A stretch of DNA of 64,000 nt, taken from contig JAEVLN010000041.1 in NCBI GenBank assembly GCA_018350325.1, forward strand, positions 314,682-378,681, read 5' to 3'. Position numbers and translations under genes: made by a program. This document shows positions 11,069-24,207 of the stretch, one piece after another. Origin of the DNA: Globodera rostochiensis (Eukaryota; Nematoda; Chromadorea; Rhabditida; Heteroderidae). The notes under the pieces were generated by a model, which was given only the letters and a program-made list of their open reading frames with translations, ran no database searches and was not told the DNA's origin. The first letter of the stretch is position 1; every line of letters starts with the position of its first letter.

Positions 11069-12199
11069 AGGGGGGCGGGGATTCCGTTACAGGGCCCAGT
11101 AGGTGGGGGGGGGGGGATTCCGTTACAGGGCCCAGTAGGTAGGGGGGGGGGATTCCGTTACAGGGCCCAGTAGGTAGGGGGGGGGGATTCCGTTACAGGG
11201 CCCAGTAGGTAGGGGGGGGGGGGATTCCGTTACAGGGCCCAGTAGGTAGGGGGGGGGGATTCCGTTACAGGGCCCAGTAGGTAGGGGGGGGGGATTCCGT
11301 TACAGGGCCCAGTAGGTAGGGGGGGGGATTCCGTTACAGGGCCCAGTAGGTGGGGGGGGGGGGGATTCCGTTACAGGGCCCAGTGGGGGGGGGGGGATTC
11401 CGTTACAGGGCCCAGTAGGTAGGGGGGGGGGATTCCGTTACAGGGCCCAGTAGGTGGGGGGGGGGATTCCGTTACAGGGCCCAGTAGGTAGGGGGGGGGG
11501 GATTCCGTTACAGGGCCCAGTAGGTAGGGGGGGGGGATTCCGTTACAGGGCCCAGTAGGTAGGGGGGGGGGATTCCGTTACAGGGCCCAGTAGGTAGGGG
11601 GGGGGGATTCCGTTACAGGGCCCAGTAGGTGGGGGGGGGGGGATTCCGTTACAGGGCCCAGTGGGGGGGGGGGGGATTCCGTTACAGGGCCCAGTGGGGG
11701 GGGGGGGATTCCGTTACAGGGCCCAGTAGGTGGGGGGGGGATTCCGTTACAGGGCCCAGTGGGGGGGGGGGATTCCGTTACAGGGCCCAGTAGGTAGGGG
11801 GGGGGGATTCCGTTACAGGGCCCAGTAGGTAGGGGGGGGGGATTCCGTTACAGGGCCCAGTAGGTAGGGGGGGGGGGGATTCCGTTACAGGGCCCAGTAG
11901 GTGGGGGGGGGGATTCCGTTACAGGGCCCAGTAGGTAGGGGGGGGGGGGGATTCCGTTACAGGGCCCAGTAGGTGGGGGGGGGGATTCCGTTACAGGGCC
12001 CAGTGGGGCGGGGATTCCGTTACAGGGCCCAGTAGGTGGGGGGGGGGGGATTCCGTTACAGGGCCCAGTAGGTGGGGGGGGGGGGATTCCGTTACAGGGC
12101 CCAGTGGGGGGGGGGGGGGGGGGGGATTCCGGGGAGGGGGGATTCCGGGGAGGGGGGATTCCGTTACAGGGCCCAGTAGGTGGGGGGGGGGGGGATTCC
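11069..12199. repeat. G-run minisatellite, about 31-bp unit
   Basis: Around 36 tandem copies of a core (ATTCCGTTACAGGGCCCAGT, often plus AGGTA) separated by G-runs of 7-18 bases. Core sequence is almost invariant while run length varies, and the last copies (12120-12160) are reduced to GATTCCGGGGA. It lies between the type I membrane gene and the collagen. Confidence 0.97.
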
Positions 12200-12721
12200 G
12201 TTGGGCGGCATTATGTGATTTGACAAAGATGAGCCAATTTGCGTCAAAAGAATTCTTAAAACATTCGTTTCCTTCCCGTCGGCGTCCCATTTCGCCATCT
12301 ATTCCAGCAACTTCGTGCCTTCCAATTTATGCTCCTCCTCCCACTCATTTCTTCTTACTTCACGCTTTTCGGCTCAATTGGTCTGCCGATGGCTAATTTG
12401 CTCCTTTTTATTCCATCCCCGTGCACCCCCCGCGGGGATGATCACCCCCCGTGGGAAGACCTCCGCCGCCATTCCCTCGGCGTTTCCATCCCCCGGGCCG
12501 GATCATCGGATGCGAAGGAATGGAGTGGTCAGCGGGAAGCCAATTCTGCTGCGAATGAGCTTTTCTTCCCGTCCATTTATTGTCGATTTAACGGTGGGGG
12601 GGATTCAAATTTGGAGCTGATGCCACCGCACAATTTCGCCCAATAAACCAAACATTCATTCGCTTTTTTCTGTCCATTCTTCTCAAAAAGCTCTTTTTGA
12701 TTCCTTTTTGTGTCCAAATTA

Positions 12722-14376
<1,655 letters not shown>

Positions 14377-14379
14377 TCA

Positions 14380-15070
14380 AACCCCCCCCCCCTCTCCGGC
14401 TTAAAGAAGGCATTCCAATCGTTGATGAAAAAGAGTGATCGAACGAGAAGCATCCCATGCCTCCCATTCGGCTTTTCATTTTATTTGATAAAACAATGCG
14501 CCGGCCGTTACGATGAGAGCGGCCAAATGTGTACAAACTTTGTTTGCTATGGTTGGCCGGTTTCTACTTAATTCTTACGACTTTTCCCTTTCTTTCCCCC
14601 AAATGAATTTTACTTATTTGTTTTTCATTTGCACCTATTCGTAACTTTAATAAATTCAACTGATCATTCTTTTGCTAAAGTGGAAATTATCTCTCTTTCA
14701 AGTCATAAAATAAAGGCTTTTCCTTGTGAAGCGAGAAGGAAGGCCGTTTTAAACAAAAAAGTTTGTTGGCGGTTAGATGGCGAAGGAAGAGTTGAAGAGA
14801 GTGAATGTGTCGAGGGTCGCGTGTTCTTTCTTCCGAGGACACGCCAAATAACAGAAACAAAAAGTAGGCAACGGGTGGGGGGGGGGGAATTAAATTTTTG
14901 AACGAGAGTAATGGGTAATTAAATTGGGGGGGGGGGATTGAACCGGTTTGTGCGGGAGTACGCGGGGTGGGAGTCCGTCCGTCCGTTAGTTGCCGACTAT
15001 TTGTCGTGAGGTTATGCGCGACTTTTTGGCGGGGGAGGGGTGAAGAGCTATGGGCCTCTTAATTTCCAAT
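14380..15070. other. Intergenic region
   Basis: No supported exon; two G-runs at about 14877 and 14925. It probably contains the promoter of the next gene, but I see no specific site. Confidence 0.5.
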
Positions 15071-15124
15071 TTTGAGAGTTAATTGCTTCTCCAAATTGTT
15101 TTATCAATTTATTTCTGACTCAAA

Positions 15125-15943
15125 ATGGTTCAAATGTGGTGCATGGAGGCCTATCCGTGCGGGGATCCGCGTCTGTAAGTGCCGTTCTTTTGTTTTCTGT
15201 CGACGAATTCATTCCCACCAGTCCCCACCATTGTTTCCCACCAAAATTGGTGAATCCGGACGAATTGACCAAGCGGACGGGGGCTCTTTACTATAAGGCA
15301 AGCGATCTGAGTCCGATCCGATCAATGATTTTGTGTCATTTAACAGTTGGATTTGGAAGATCAAGTGGCGCTCTCCAAACGAATTGCAATTATGAAATTA
15401 GAGCGAAACTTCACCAAAGAGGACACTTACACGTTGGACGCACAGTCAACCATCGACTTTAAAGAAAAGGTCATTTGGAAAGGGTCGGCGGAAATCGCTT
15501 TTCATAATCATTTCTTTCTTTTTTTAGATCGCAGAACTTTTTGAGGAGACTGAAAGTGATGAGGATCAGGCACGAATGATTCTGGACGGGTCCGCTTATT
15601 ACGATGTTGAGGCAAAAGTGGGAATTTCCTTTTTTTGTGCAGAATTTCATTAATTGTTTTTTAGGATGAAGTATGGATACGAATCTTTTGGTGAGTTTTC
15701 ATTCGTTTCGAAATTTGCGAGTGTACAGTCTCAACTTTGCCCAGTGAGTACGGAGATTTGATCATCATCCCGAAGGGGACGGCCTATCGGATGACCACAA
15801 CGCCGAAGGCAAGATGAAAGGAATTTCGGGGGGGGGGGGGGGGGGGGGAATTGGTGAGACTAACCAAACCATCGCTTCTTCTTCTTAAGAACTTTGTGAA
15901 GGTCCGCCGCTTTTTCAAGTCGAGCGATAGCGATGAAGACTAA
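15125..15943 (+). CDS. Acireductone dioxygenase-like protein, probably inactive
   Basis: Seven exons (15125-15174, 15222-15297, 15347-15469, 15528-15617, 15665-15690, 15745-15808, 15890-15943) give a 160-residue cupin, close to the family length. Family features are [20 protein letters not shown] at the start, ILDGSAYYDV in the barrel and EYGDLIIIPKGTAYRM. In active enzymes of the methionine salvage pathway the metal is held by HxHxxxE plus a later His. Here that stretch reads ETESDEDQAR and the later His position reads AYRM, so none of the four ligands remains. This fits nematode proteins I recall being described as probably inactive acireductone dioxygenases. Introns 2 and 6 are GC-AG. The acidic tail is SSDSDED. 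Confidence 0.93.
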
Positions 15944-16378
15944 CCAATTGGCCAGAAAGAACATAAAATGAATGTGACAATTAATTGCGTTGATTGGCTT
16001 CTTTTTGTGTAAGGATTGACATCATTTCGTTTGTTCGTCGAGTAAAAAGATCAATTGGCCTTCGAAACATTCGAAAGAATGCATTTCCGTTGCCTTGGGC
16101 CCGGCCGTTTTATTATTTTGTGTAGGCTAATCGCCTCTTCCCAAGCCAAACTTGTCTCTTTGCGCACCTTCGGGCAGGACAACCAACGCATTTCTGGTTT
16201 CTCCAAACGAATATCCCTTTCTGTTCAAAGCCGAACTACTCCTCCAAAGCGTCCCAATTAGGGGACAAACCCGACGTTGACAACCTGTTACCCTTGAACA
16301 GCCCGACAATGCTGATTACCCTTATATGCAGCTTTCTTCCGTCCATTCCCTCACATCCTTCAGCCCCATCGCCCCGCC

Positions 16379-17721
16379 ATGTCCCGACCCCGAAAGCCAA
16401 TCTTCCAATTCCTCTGCCCGTTGCTTTTCCGTCTTCTCCCTCTTCTGCTCGTCTTTGTACTCTCTCCCACTCTGATTGAGGCCACTTTCTCCACCGTATT
16501 TCGGCAGTTCCTCCGTCACCGTTACGGCGAAGCGGTGGACAAAGAACTTTCCAGGGAAGACGTTGGCGGGGGCGGAAGTTTCGGAGGCGGAACTCACCAA
16601 GCGGGACAGCAAACGAAGTTTATTACGATCAGAATGACGTGGGTCAAATCCCATTTTGTCTAAGACGCCGACCGGTGATCCTCGTCCACGGCATCACAAA
16701 CAACGCGGGCACTTTTGGATCAATTCAACACTTCTTTCGGGCAAGTGTAAATTTAATATTTCAAGCAAATTTAATGCGCTCAGAACAACGATTATGGTGA
16801 CGATGAGGTGTACGGTACCACATACGGTGACTCCGGGCGCACAAACATTGTACGAGAGGGGTTTGAGAACCAAAGCACCATCTTCCTATATTAAGGCATT
16901 TGTCGCGATGTCCTGCCACTACGTCAAAGTGGTCAGTTGAAAACCAATAAGAATTTGCCATGCCTTCCCTCCGCACAGATTCGGATGATCGTCCTGGCAG
17001 TGTCCTCATACACTGCTGGTAAAGTGAACGTCATCGCCTACTCCATGGGGTCACCCATCGCTCGAAAAGTATAAATACACTGACCTTTAGGCCCAAATTT
17101 CACATTTTTTGGGGGTTGTCCCACCGTTTAGCTTTTGAAAGTGTTGCGTCATTTAGAGAAAGTGCCAACGACACTTTGTCCACTTTCAGGCCATCATGGG
17201 CGGCGTGTGCGTGGACACCAACGAAGTAAGAAGAAGCATTTGCAAAGGGCCTCATATTTCGTCATCGAATGCCCCCGAAGGACGTGGGCCCCCCGCTAAG
17301 CGGTTTGGTACACACTTTTGTGGGAGTGGCAGGGGCCAATTGGGGCTCTTTTCTCTGTGTGCTGCCCTTTGGGAGTTGCAATTTGGTGAACGGAATGGCC
17401 TGCGGGTCGCGCTTTCTGAACGACATCAACTCGAGGTGTTTCCCATAAATTTGTAATGGAAGCAAACAAACAAAAAAAGAAAACGCTACGAGGGTGACGT
17501 CATTTACACAATTTATTCGACGGGCGACGACAAAGTCGGCTACCGAACGTGCGGCCGAATTGCCAGTGCCATCGACGGGGAAAACGGGGCATTTCAGGCA
17601 CGGAAACAATTAAAAAAAACACAAAACAAAACAAATTCAGAAGGAAGGACTTAGCCACGACGCGGTGATTTTCAACACGGCGAACTTGCAGTATAATTTA
17701 GTGACGCACAACGCCCCGTAA
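16379..17721 (+). CDS. Secreted lipase of the nematode LIPS (Lipase_2) family
   Basis: Nine exons give 298 residues: 16379-16617, 16665-16740, 16784-16849, 16896-16931, 16979-17068, 17190-17225, 17281-17435, 17480-17597 and 17641-17721. After a signal peptide (LLPLLLVFVLSPTLIEA) come the family motifs in order: GGGGSFGGG, RRPVILVHGITNNAGTF, VYGTTYGDSG, the nucleophile elbow NVIAYSMGSPIARK (Ser in YSMG), GVAGANWGSFLC, YTIYSTGDDKVGYR (probable acid Asp) and GLSHDAVIF (His). The catalytic triad therefore appears complete. The likely substrates are acylglycerols outside the cell. Introns 2 (GCAAGT) and 8 (GCACGG) use GC donors; ignoring them produces apparent frameshifts. Confidence 0.93.
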
Positions 17722-17724
17722 ATT

Positions 17725-18115
17725 TTGAAATAGCCGTGAATGAAATGAACTATTTTTTTGATTAGTTTTTCTAACATTAAAGAGCTTTTGTATGTAAATG
17801 TGAATACGTATCGAGAAACAGAATTTAAGTCGATATGAATACATATAGTACAAATAATGCACTGGAACGAAATTTATTGGTTTACAATGAGATCACAGAA
17901 GTGAGAGAGAAAAGCTTGAATAGTATTAGAAATTACATTAACGTACAAACGAATACAAAAATTTAACTCGAAACTTAACGTTAGCGGGTCATTATTTGCG
18001 TATGAAATAAACAATTAAGGTAGAAGGGGGACGCCAAATGTTAAAAGTTACTGAATGAATTGCATTGATTCGGGGGGGGGGGGGGGGTCCAAACACGACA
18101 GAAAAGCCATTGCCG
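17725..18115. other. Intergenic between convergent genes
   Basis: AT-rich spacer between the lipase stop and the MARCH stop, with one G-run at 18072-18088. Nothing else recognised. Confidence 0.5.
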
Positions 18116-18120
18116 ATCGA

Positions 18121-19852
18121 TCAGATCCTCGTCCGCCTCTCTTTCTGGCGTCTCCTCCCACTCATACCGCCGCTCTCCGTCCCATTGACCAAAATCGATT
18201 CCTCCATGCTGAGCTGGTCCACCACCGTATAATTCTGAAGTATACCTCCTACTTGCCTCATAACTAATCAAAATCAAAACTAAGGAAGCCATTCTTCGAA
18301 CTTATAAAATTTGATAACCATGAGGGCACAGGGGCGTAGCCAGCCCCTCCCCCCTTCCCGAAATGTTTGACCCCCTGACCTCTTCCTCTTATGTAAATAT
18401 TAAAGCATTTTTGGCTGCAAATCTCTTACTTCTGGCTACGCCCCTAAGGGCACACCCAACTTTCGGGAGCAGAAATAAAAGTGGCGATAAGGGCACTCCC
18501 CCCCCCCTCCCTCTCTTCCTTCCGAATTCTTTTTAAGAACTGACCCAATTTTTCGATTGCCATGAACGATAATCACGGCGATGGTAGAAGAAAGTAACAC
18601 CCAACCAAATGAAATAGGCAAGCAAAAGCAAAGTTGAGAGACAGAGAAGCCCTTAAAATTTGTCGAATCAACGAACTTCGTTCGAGCCCAGTCCGTATTT
18701 TACCCACCAATGCCAATTTCTTTGTGAGGTCCGTCAGATGCCAAATTAGAGCTGTTTCCCTGGATCAAATGCCACCCCGAGAGGAAGCATACGGTGGCAC
18801 TCAGAAAGACGAGCGGAGTCAGCAAAAGGAAGCACATAAAATCGGTGAGTATAGTGCCGCGGACGGTCAATGGCAGGCCCATCACCGGGCGGGGATGGCC
18901 GGAGCGGACATATGCCCAGAAGGATGGGGAGGTGCTGAATAAATTTGTTGGAGTGTTCAAATATTTTGAATATAAAGATTTTTAAACCTAAATTTAAAAT
19001 CAACAAGACTTAAGATAAAAGACAGGATTTTCTATTCAAAAAGCCTTAAATGGCAAAAAATAAACGAACCCACCGCTTTATCTGGAAATTGAATTGGCAA
19101 ATCTCGCAATGAGTCCTAAAACAATTACAAATAAGTACGTTTATCCCCAACCCATCACTTTTTTAGTTTCATTATCGCTAATGAGGCAAAGTGGCATATG
19201 CCAAAGGCAAAAACAGAACGACACGTTTCTCCGATTAAACCTCATCGGGGAAACGAAACTCTCATTGGTTTGACCTTTGGTTTGGTATCAAATCGCTTGT
19301 TTTTGATCATCGAGATGCTCATTAATGACTTGCATATTTTCACCTTACCTTTGAGAGACGACCAGCCATTTGTTCAAACATGTTCGATGGTAAAGGCCCA
19401 TGGTTCCTCTGAAATGCAAATTGCTCCCTAACTCGACCAAATCCTCCCACTTGCAGTGACACGGCGAAATCAGAGGCTCGCCCTCGTTGGGACCCGATTC
19501 TTCGCCACTGTAGCAAATACGACACACCGCCGGAGAGCTGTTCAGATCGATACTGGCGGTAACTGCGTGATTGGGATGGCCAGCCAAAATTGGAGACAAT
19601 GCATCGGTGCCAACGCTATCGGTGTTATGGTAGAGAACGGAATCCGACGATGGAAGTTGAGAGGAGAAAACAAAAACAGTACGACAGTGTTGGTTATGGT
19701 GGGAATGAGGAGGGCGATCCGTTGAGGGGTCAATCTGAAGGCAAACTGAAGTTTAAACACACGAACATCACACAACTGACCTCGAGAACTCCGCTGACCA
19801 ATGGTCTTGCAAAAGTAACCATTGACGTCCGGTTGGCAATACTGCTAGCCAT
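18121..19852 (-). CDS. RING-CH (MARCH2/3-like) E3 ubiquitin ligase
   Basis: Seven exons on the minus strand (19781-19852, 19451-19734, 19349-19408, 19074-19115, 18708-18934, 18545-18651, 18121-18234) give 301 residues. The RING-CH domain is spread over three exons: CRICYSGEES, then PLISPCHCKGTMGLYHRTCL, then THCEICQFNF, conserving the C4HC3 ligands. It is followed by GTILTDFMCFLLLTPLVFL (first membrane helix) and a second helix, IGLLCLSTLLLLAYFIWLGV, with YHRRDYRSW after it, the order seen in MARCH2/3. These enzymes ubiquitinate membrane cargo in the endosomal system. The tail (NYTVVDQLSMEES) comes from an exon beyond a 310-nt intron that holds a hAT-like MITE. The tail exon is the least certain part. 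Confidence 0.9.
18330..18445. mobile_element. hAT-like MITE in a MARCH intron
   Basis: Ends AGGGGCGTAGCCAG and CTGGCTACGCCCCT form the inverted repeat. The flanks GAGGGCAC (18322-18329) and AAGGGCAC (18446-18453) match at 7 of 8 bases. The end sequence resembles typical hAT termini. Confidence 0.85.
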
Positions 19853-20278
19853 GGCTAAAAAGTACTTATGCAGTTAAGGTCAGCAATTCGTAATTTAGGA
19901 TTTCAATTTTTTTTTTTTTGCTTTTTTAAAAATAATTCAATTTGTTAAGAGATTTGCAATCATTTTTTAACTTTAGGACGCGCATTTTTGATAAATGTCC
20001 TTTTCTATTGAAATTTTGAATATACATAATGCCAAATCGCGAGTTCCATTGTTAAAATCCATAAATTCTCAACACTTCGGCAGAATGTTAGCTTAATATT
20101 TACATACTTACAATTAGTTTTTTCTTCTTTTAATGTCTAATATGTAGATTAAAGCCTTTTCGCGTATTATTTTTGTGTTTTTTGGAAAGGAAAGTACGTT
20201 TATTGATAAAAAAACTTTTAAAAAGAGAAAAAAAGGACATAGAGTGGAGTTTTATCATTTAAAAGATTGGGTTTTTTC

Positions 20279-21155
20279 TAGAGCCCGGTAAAAAAAAATT
20301 TCCGGGAACGGGGTTTTCAAAAAGTACGGGACGGGAATCCCGAACGGGAATCCCGTGTTTTTCCCGTTCCCGTAGAAATCCCGTTCAATTTTTAACGGGA
20401 ATCCCGCGAGAACGGGAAAATTTTGAAAATTTTTAAACTAAGAATTTTTCGAAATTTTTTTTGGCGGGCACTTTGCGATAAATTTCTGATATACAATTGG
20501 AGGGTCCGACAACGCCGATAGGCGCCGTCGGAAAATTATAACATTTTTGTTAAGAAAATTGCTCAAAATTTTCGAATTTTTTCCGATTTGCGAATTTTTC
20601 AAAAATTCAAATTTTTTGAGAATTTCATTTCCCGAGGTGGAGGGGGGGGGGGGGGGGGGGTCGGCGGTGCCAATAGGCGCCGCCAAAAAAATTTTGCATT
20701 TTTTGCTCAATTTGATCAAGAGATTTGCTACCAAAATCTTAAAAATACGGTAGTGGAAGAGCTGCCCACGGATTGGGTGGAGGACGTGGGTTCGAGTCCC
20801 ACCCGGGGCTAACATTTCACCTATTCTTTACTACATTTTGGGTGGGTTCGGCGGTGCCGATAGGCGCCGCCGTTAAAAAAATTTGAAATTTAAGCATTTT
20901 TGTGATGAAAATTGGTCCAAAATTGTTAAATTTTTGAAAACATTTCGCCAAGAAAAATAAACGGGAACGGGAAAAAGACTGAAATAAATTTCCGGGAACG
21001 GGAACGGGGTTTTCAAAAAGAACGGGACGGGAATCCCGAACGGGAATCCCGTCTTTTTCCCGTTCCCGTAAAAAATCCCGCTGGGCAAAAAAGACGGGAA
21101 CGGGACCGGGATTCCCGTACTTTTCCCGCGGGAATCCCGTTCCCGCCGGGCTCTA
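20279..21155. mobile_element. 877-bp hAT-like TIR element, 8-bp TSD
   Basis: Ends TAGAGCCCGG and CCGGGCTCTA, flanked by a perfect GTTTTTTC duplication (20271-20278 and 21156-21163). The arms are built of GGGAATCCCG-type palindromes and of GGCGCC motifs (GCCGATAGGCGCCG near 20515, 20672 and 20858). No transposase. It contains the tRNA-like block listed separately. Confidence 0.88.
20745..20811 (+). ncRNA. tRNA-like 3' half with B box, SINE-like remnant
   Basis: The stretch ends in a T-arm-like hairpin, GTGGGTTCGAGTCCCAC, with an internal B box (GGTTCGAGTCC, 20789-20799) followed by CCGGGGCT. An A-box-like TAGTGGAAGAGC lies about 35 bp upstream. The 5' acceptor strand that should pair with GGGGCT is absent, so this is not an intact tRNA gene; a tRNA-derived promoter relic within the TIR element is more likely. 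Confidence 0.5.
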
Positions 21156-21536
21156 GTTTTTTCTCGCCAACGGTATTGAGGGGAACCAATTCCTATTTTG
21201 CATAAAATAGACAATGAAAAAGAGTCAGTCTTTGTGTTCATGCATAAATTATTTTTCACGTAGATTACGAAAAATTGTTCGAATTCGGGTTTGGGGTTCG
21301 ACATTCGCAAAATCCGACCTCGGATTCGTGTTCTACGCTTTTTTTTTTTTTTACACTGGAAAATATGCATTACGAATTTAAAATTTTTTCCGTCGGGCGG
21401 GACTCCAATTCTGCACCATTTTTCTTAAGAATTTTGGAAAAAGTGCCAAAATACCTGGGGACCAAAACGCAAAAATGGCGACGATTTATAGGGACTAAAA
21501 GTCGCTCCAATTTTCAAAATAATGCATTGTGGGAAC

Positions 21537-22027
21537 GGCCCAACTGAGTCTGGGCCAACTGAGTCTGGGCCAACTGAGTCTGGGCCGACTGAGTCTGGCC
21601 GACTGAGTCTGGCCAACTGAGTCTGGTGGCCAACTGAGTATGATTTTTTGAAAAATTTTTCCATTTGTTATCCTTTTTTACATTAATAGCCTTAGGCCTA
21701 AGCCTAACAAGCCCCAAGCCAGGGTGGCATAGGCCTAAGCCTAACGAACCCCAGGTACCATTTTTTGGGCGACCATCAATATGCCATGCAGAATCAAAAC
21801 CCCCAAAGAATAATCGATTTTCTTGCCGGAATTTCCAAAAAGTGTCACATGAAGAATTGAATCAATGATTGTTTTATTGTTATGTTTGTTTGCTTTAATT
21901 TTTGTTTAAGAAAGTTTTTTTTTTATTTTACAAGATTTAAGTTTAAAAATTTTTCCTGCCAACCAGACTCAGTTGGCCAGACTCAGTTGGCCACCAGACT
22001 CAGTTGGCCAGACCCAGTCGTCCCCTA
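21537..22027. mobile_element. Foldback element with GGCCAACTGAGTCTG subrepeat arms
   Basis: The left arm (21537-21641) holds about seven copies of GGCCAACTGAGTCTG. The right arm (21958-22020) holds about four copies of the complement and ends CGTCCCCTAC. Flanking 9-mers GCATTGTGG and GCATTTTTG agree at 7 of 9 bases, suggesting a MULE-sized duplication. The core is AT-rich with GGCCTAAGCC repeats. Confidence 0.8.
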
Positions 22028-22270
22028 CCGCATTTTTGTGCCTCTCTCGTCAAACCCTGTTCGCACACAGCGACTCAAAAAAGGAGATGTGTGCCAATAA
22101 ATAGAGAGTGCGAGAGAATTAAACAAATTTCCTTTCTTTATCTAACTTTCTCTCGTTTTGGCGTTCTCTCTCACCTTTTTCAACAATAAAAAAAGCATCA
22201 CGAATTCCGATACTCATAACTAGGGCTGCAAAAAATATGCACATAAAATCTTGAAATATGCGCATAAAAA

Positions 22271-23337
22271 TGGAGTAGGGGTCATTAGCGTCCCGCCACT
22301 AGCGTCCCGGCCACTAGCGTCCCGCCACTAGCGTCCCAGGCCACTAGCGTCCCGGCCACTAGCGTCCCAACCGAAAAATATTTTTTATTTTATTCCTTAA
22401 CAAGATTTTTATCCGGCGATGAAGCAATTGTACAACAAAATAACAAAACAAATTAATTCATTCGGTAATTGCCTGAAATTCCTCTAAGGGTTCAGATCAG
22501 CTACTGGCAAGAAAGCCAGTGACGTAATCATGCGGGCACACTGCGAGAACGCGGCATCCGTGTTGTATAGCTTAATTTTGAGGCGATTCGTTCCCATTTT
22601 TGTCCATATTTATACTTACGTGGGTGAGACCTTGTTCGGCTACCCGTTTTTTCATATTCCTGACTAAATGGAACAGGCAGAAGTTGACGTCGCACTGCGG
22701 GTGCTTTGCTTGTAGAGCGCCAACAATGGCCTGTTCAAAGTCGATGGAGGCGACGCGCGGTTTGAATGTTGGCCAACACTGCTGCAATAGGTCAAACATA
22801 CGCTCGTAGGTCGCTTGTGTCTTCGCCGTCAGCAAACAGTGACAGACCGGGAACACCCATTTGTCACGTCTACAAATTTTTTTTTTGCATTTATAAATTG
22901 GGTTTAACTAACCGTGCCGACATCGTTGAGCGATGTGTGCATGCGTCCCCGGCATTTGACATCACTGCGTTGGTTTTCGCAACGCCAAAATTTGACATCC
23001 CCGTCGGCGTTTAACTTGTGGAAGACGTATAAGCATCCCTCGTGTTCAAGTTCTTTCTTATTTTTCCTGCTATTTATTTCTTGATTTTCCATTGTTGACG
23101 CTAAAATCAATTTATAGACAAAGAAAAAAACAAAAATTTAAAATGTATTTGAACTGTAATTTGGTTTACTAAAAAATAAAATATTTTTCGGTTGGGACGC
23201 TAGTGGCTCGGGACGCTAGTGGCTCGGGACGCTAGTGGCTCGGGACGCTAGTGGCGGGACGCTAGTGGCCCGGGACGCTAGTGGCTCGGGACGCTAGTGG
23301 CCGGGACGCTAGTGGCGGGACGCTAGTGGCCCGCTTC
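22271..23337. mobile_element. Nested MULE-type foldback element
   Basis: The left arm (22273-22371) has about six copies of GGCCACTAGCGTCCC. The right arm (23189-23335) has about nine copies of the complement, continuing inward in an arm-paired AAAAATATTTT segment. Ends are AGTAGGGGTC at the left and CCCGCTTCG at the right, the same as in the element at 44774. It encloses the FLYWCH/MULE remnant. Confidence 0.8.
22572..23092 (-). pseudogene. FLYWCH plus truncated MULE transposase remnant
   Basis: The ATG at 23092 opens a FLYWCH-type zinc finger (YVFHKLNADGDVKFWRCENQ, CRGRMHTS). Downstream, at 22572-22850, is part of a MULE transposase core (CHCLLTAKTQATYERMFDLL, VASIDFEQAIVGAL, NFCLFHLVRNMKKR). 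The linker region normally between them is missing, the junction does not join in phase, and no C-terminal part follows. The element is therefore probably non-autonomous. Confidence 0.75.
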
Positions 23338-24207
23338 GTAAAATATGCACCAAAAATTGCAAAATATGCATATAAAATGGAAAAATATGCAGATAAATTT
23401 GTCTAAATTCAATATAAAATTTCCCCAAAATTCTTCAAAGTCATTCAACATTTGTTAAAATTGCTGATGAGATGCATTTCCAAATTTTCATGTGTTTTGG
23501 CGACTTTTTTGAACCTTGTGACCATTTTGGCATTTTTGACGACTTTTTTGAACTTTTTTGACTATTTTGGCATTTTTGACGACTTTTTTGAACTTTTGTG
23601 ATGATTTTGCGCTTTTTTCAAAAAATTTCTTGAGAAAAATGAAATAAATCAAATTTTTCTTGCCAAGATCACTAATTTTTTGCAATTGCCAAAATATGCA
23701 CATAAAATTAATAAAATATGCATATAAATAACGAAATATGCACAAATATGCAAATATGCACATAAATCGCGAAATATGCAAAAATATGCAAAATATGCAC
23801 ATGGAAATGCGTTCTAGAAGCTTCAACCCAAGCCAAAAACACGTTTTTCGTGCGTTTCAGACCGCTACCAGTTCAGAAAAAAAATATGCATTTGCATATT
23901 TTTTGCAGCCCTACTCATTTGTTCTATACTTCAGATCCATTTCAAACTTTCAACATCCCTAGAAAACAAAATAAGGATTTTTTTTAACATTAAAAAAATT
24001 AACATTCACATTGGGTTTTGCTATTAGGTGATAGGAACGAATTTAGTATTTTTTTTTGATTATATAGCAAAAAGAAAATTATTGTGCAAGAATAATTGTT
24101 CGAAATTTAGTACCATCCAAAATCGAATCGCCGTGCGCAAAAAAAAGGGCCTAAAATTAGGACCCTAGTTATAAAACATCTTGAATCTCCCAAATCCTAA
24201 ATTGCAG

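Larger units (their letters stand above)
22221..23913. mobile_element. TAGGGCTGC-ended element hosting a nested MULE
   Basis: Ends TAGGGCTGCAAAAAATATGC and its complement GCATATTTTTTGCAGCCCTA flank about 1.7 kb. The outer part is rich in AAAATATGCA motifs. Flanks CTCATAAC and CTCATTTG match at 5 of 8 bases, so the insertion is probably old. A second element (22271-23337) sits inside. Confidence 0.75.

Noticed and set aside
16575..16680. Apparent frameshift in the lipase between GSFGGG and VILVHG
   Set aside because: A 47-nt GTTTAT-CTAAG intron (16618-16664) restores the frame and gives the expected RRPVILVHG.
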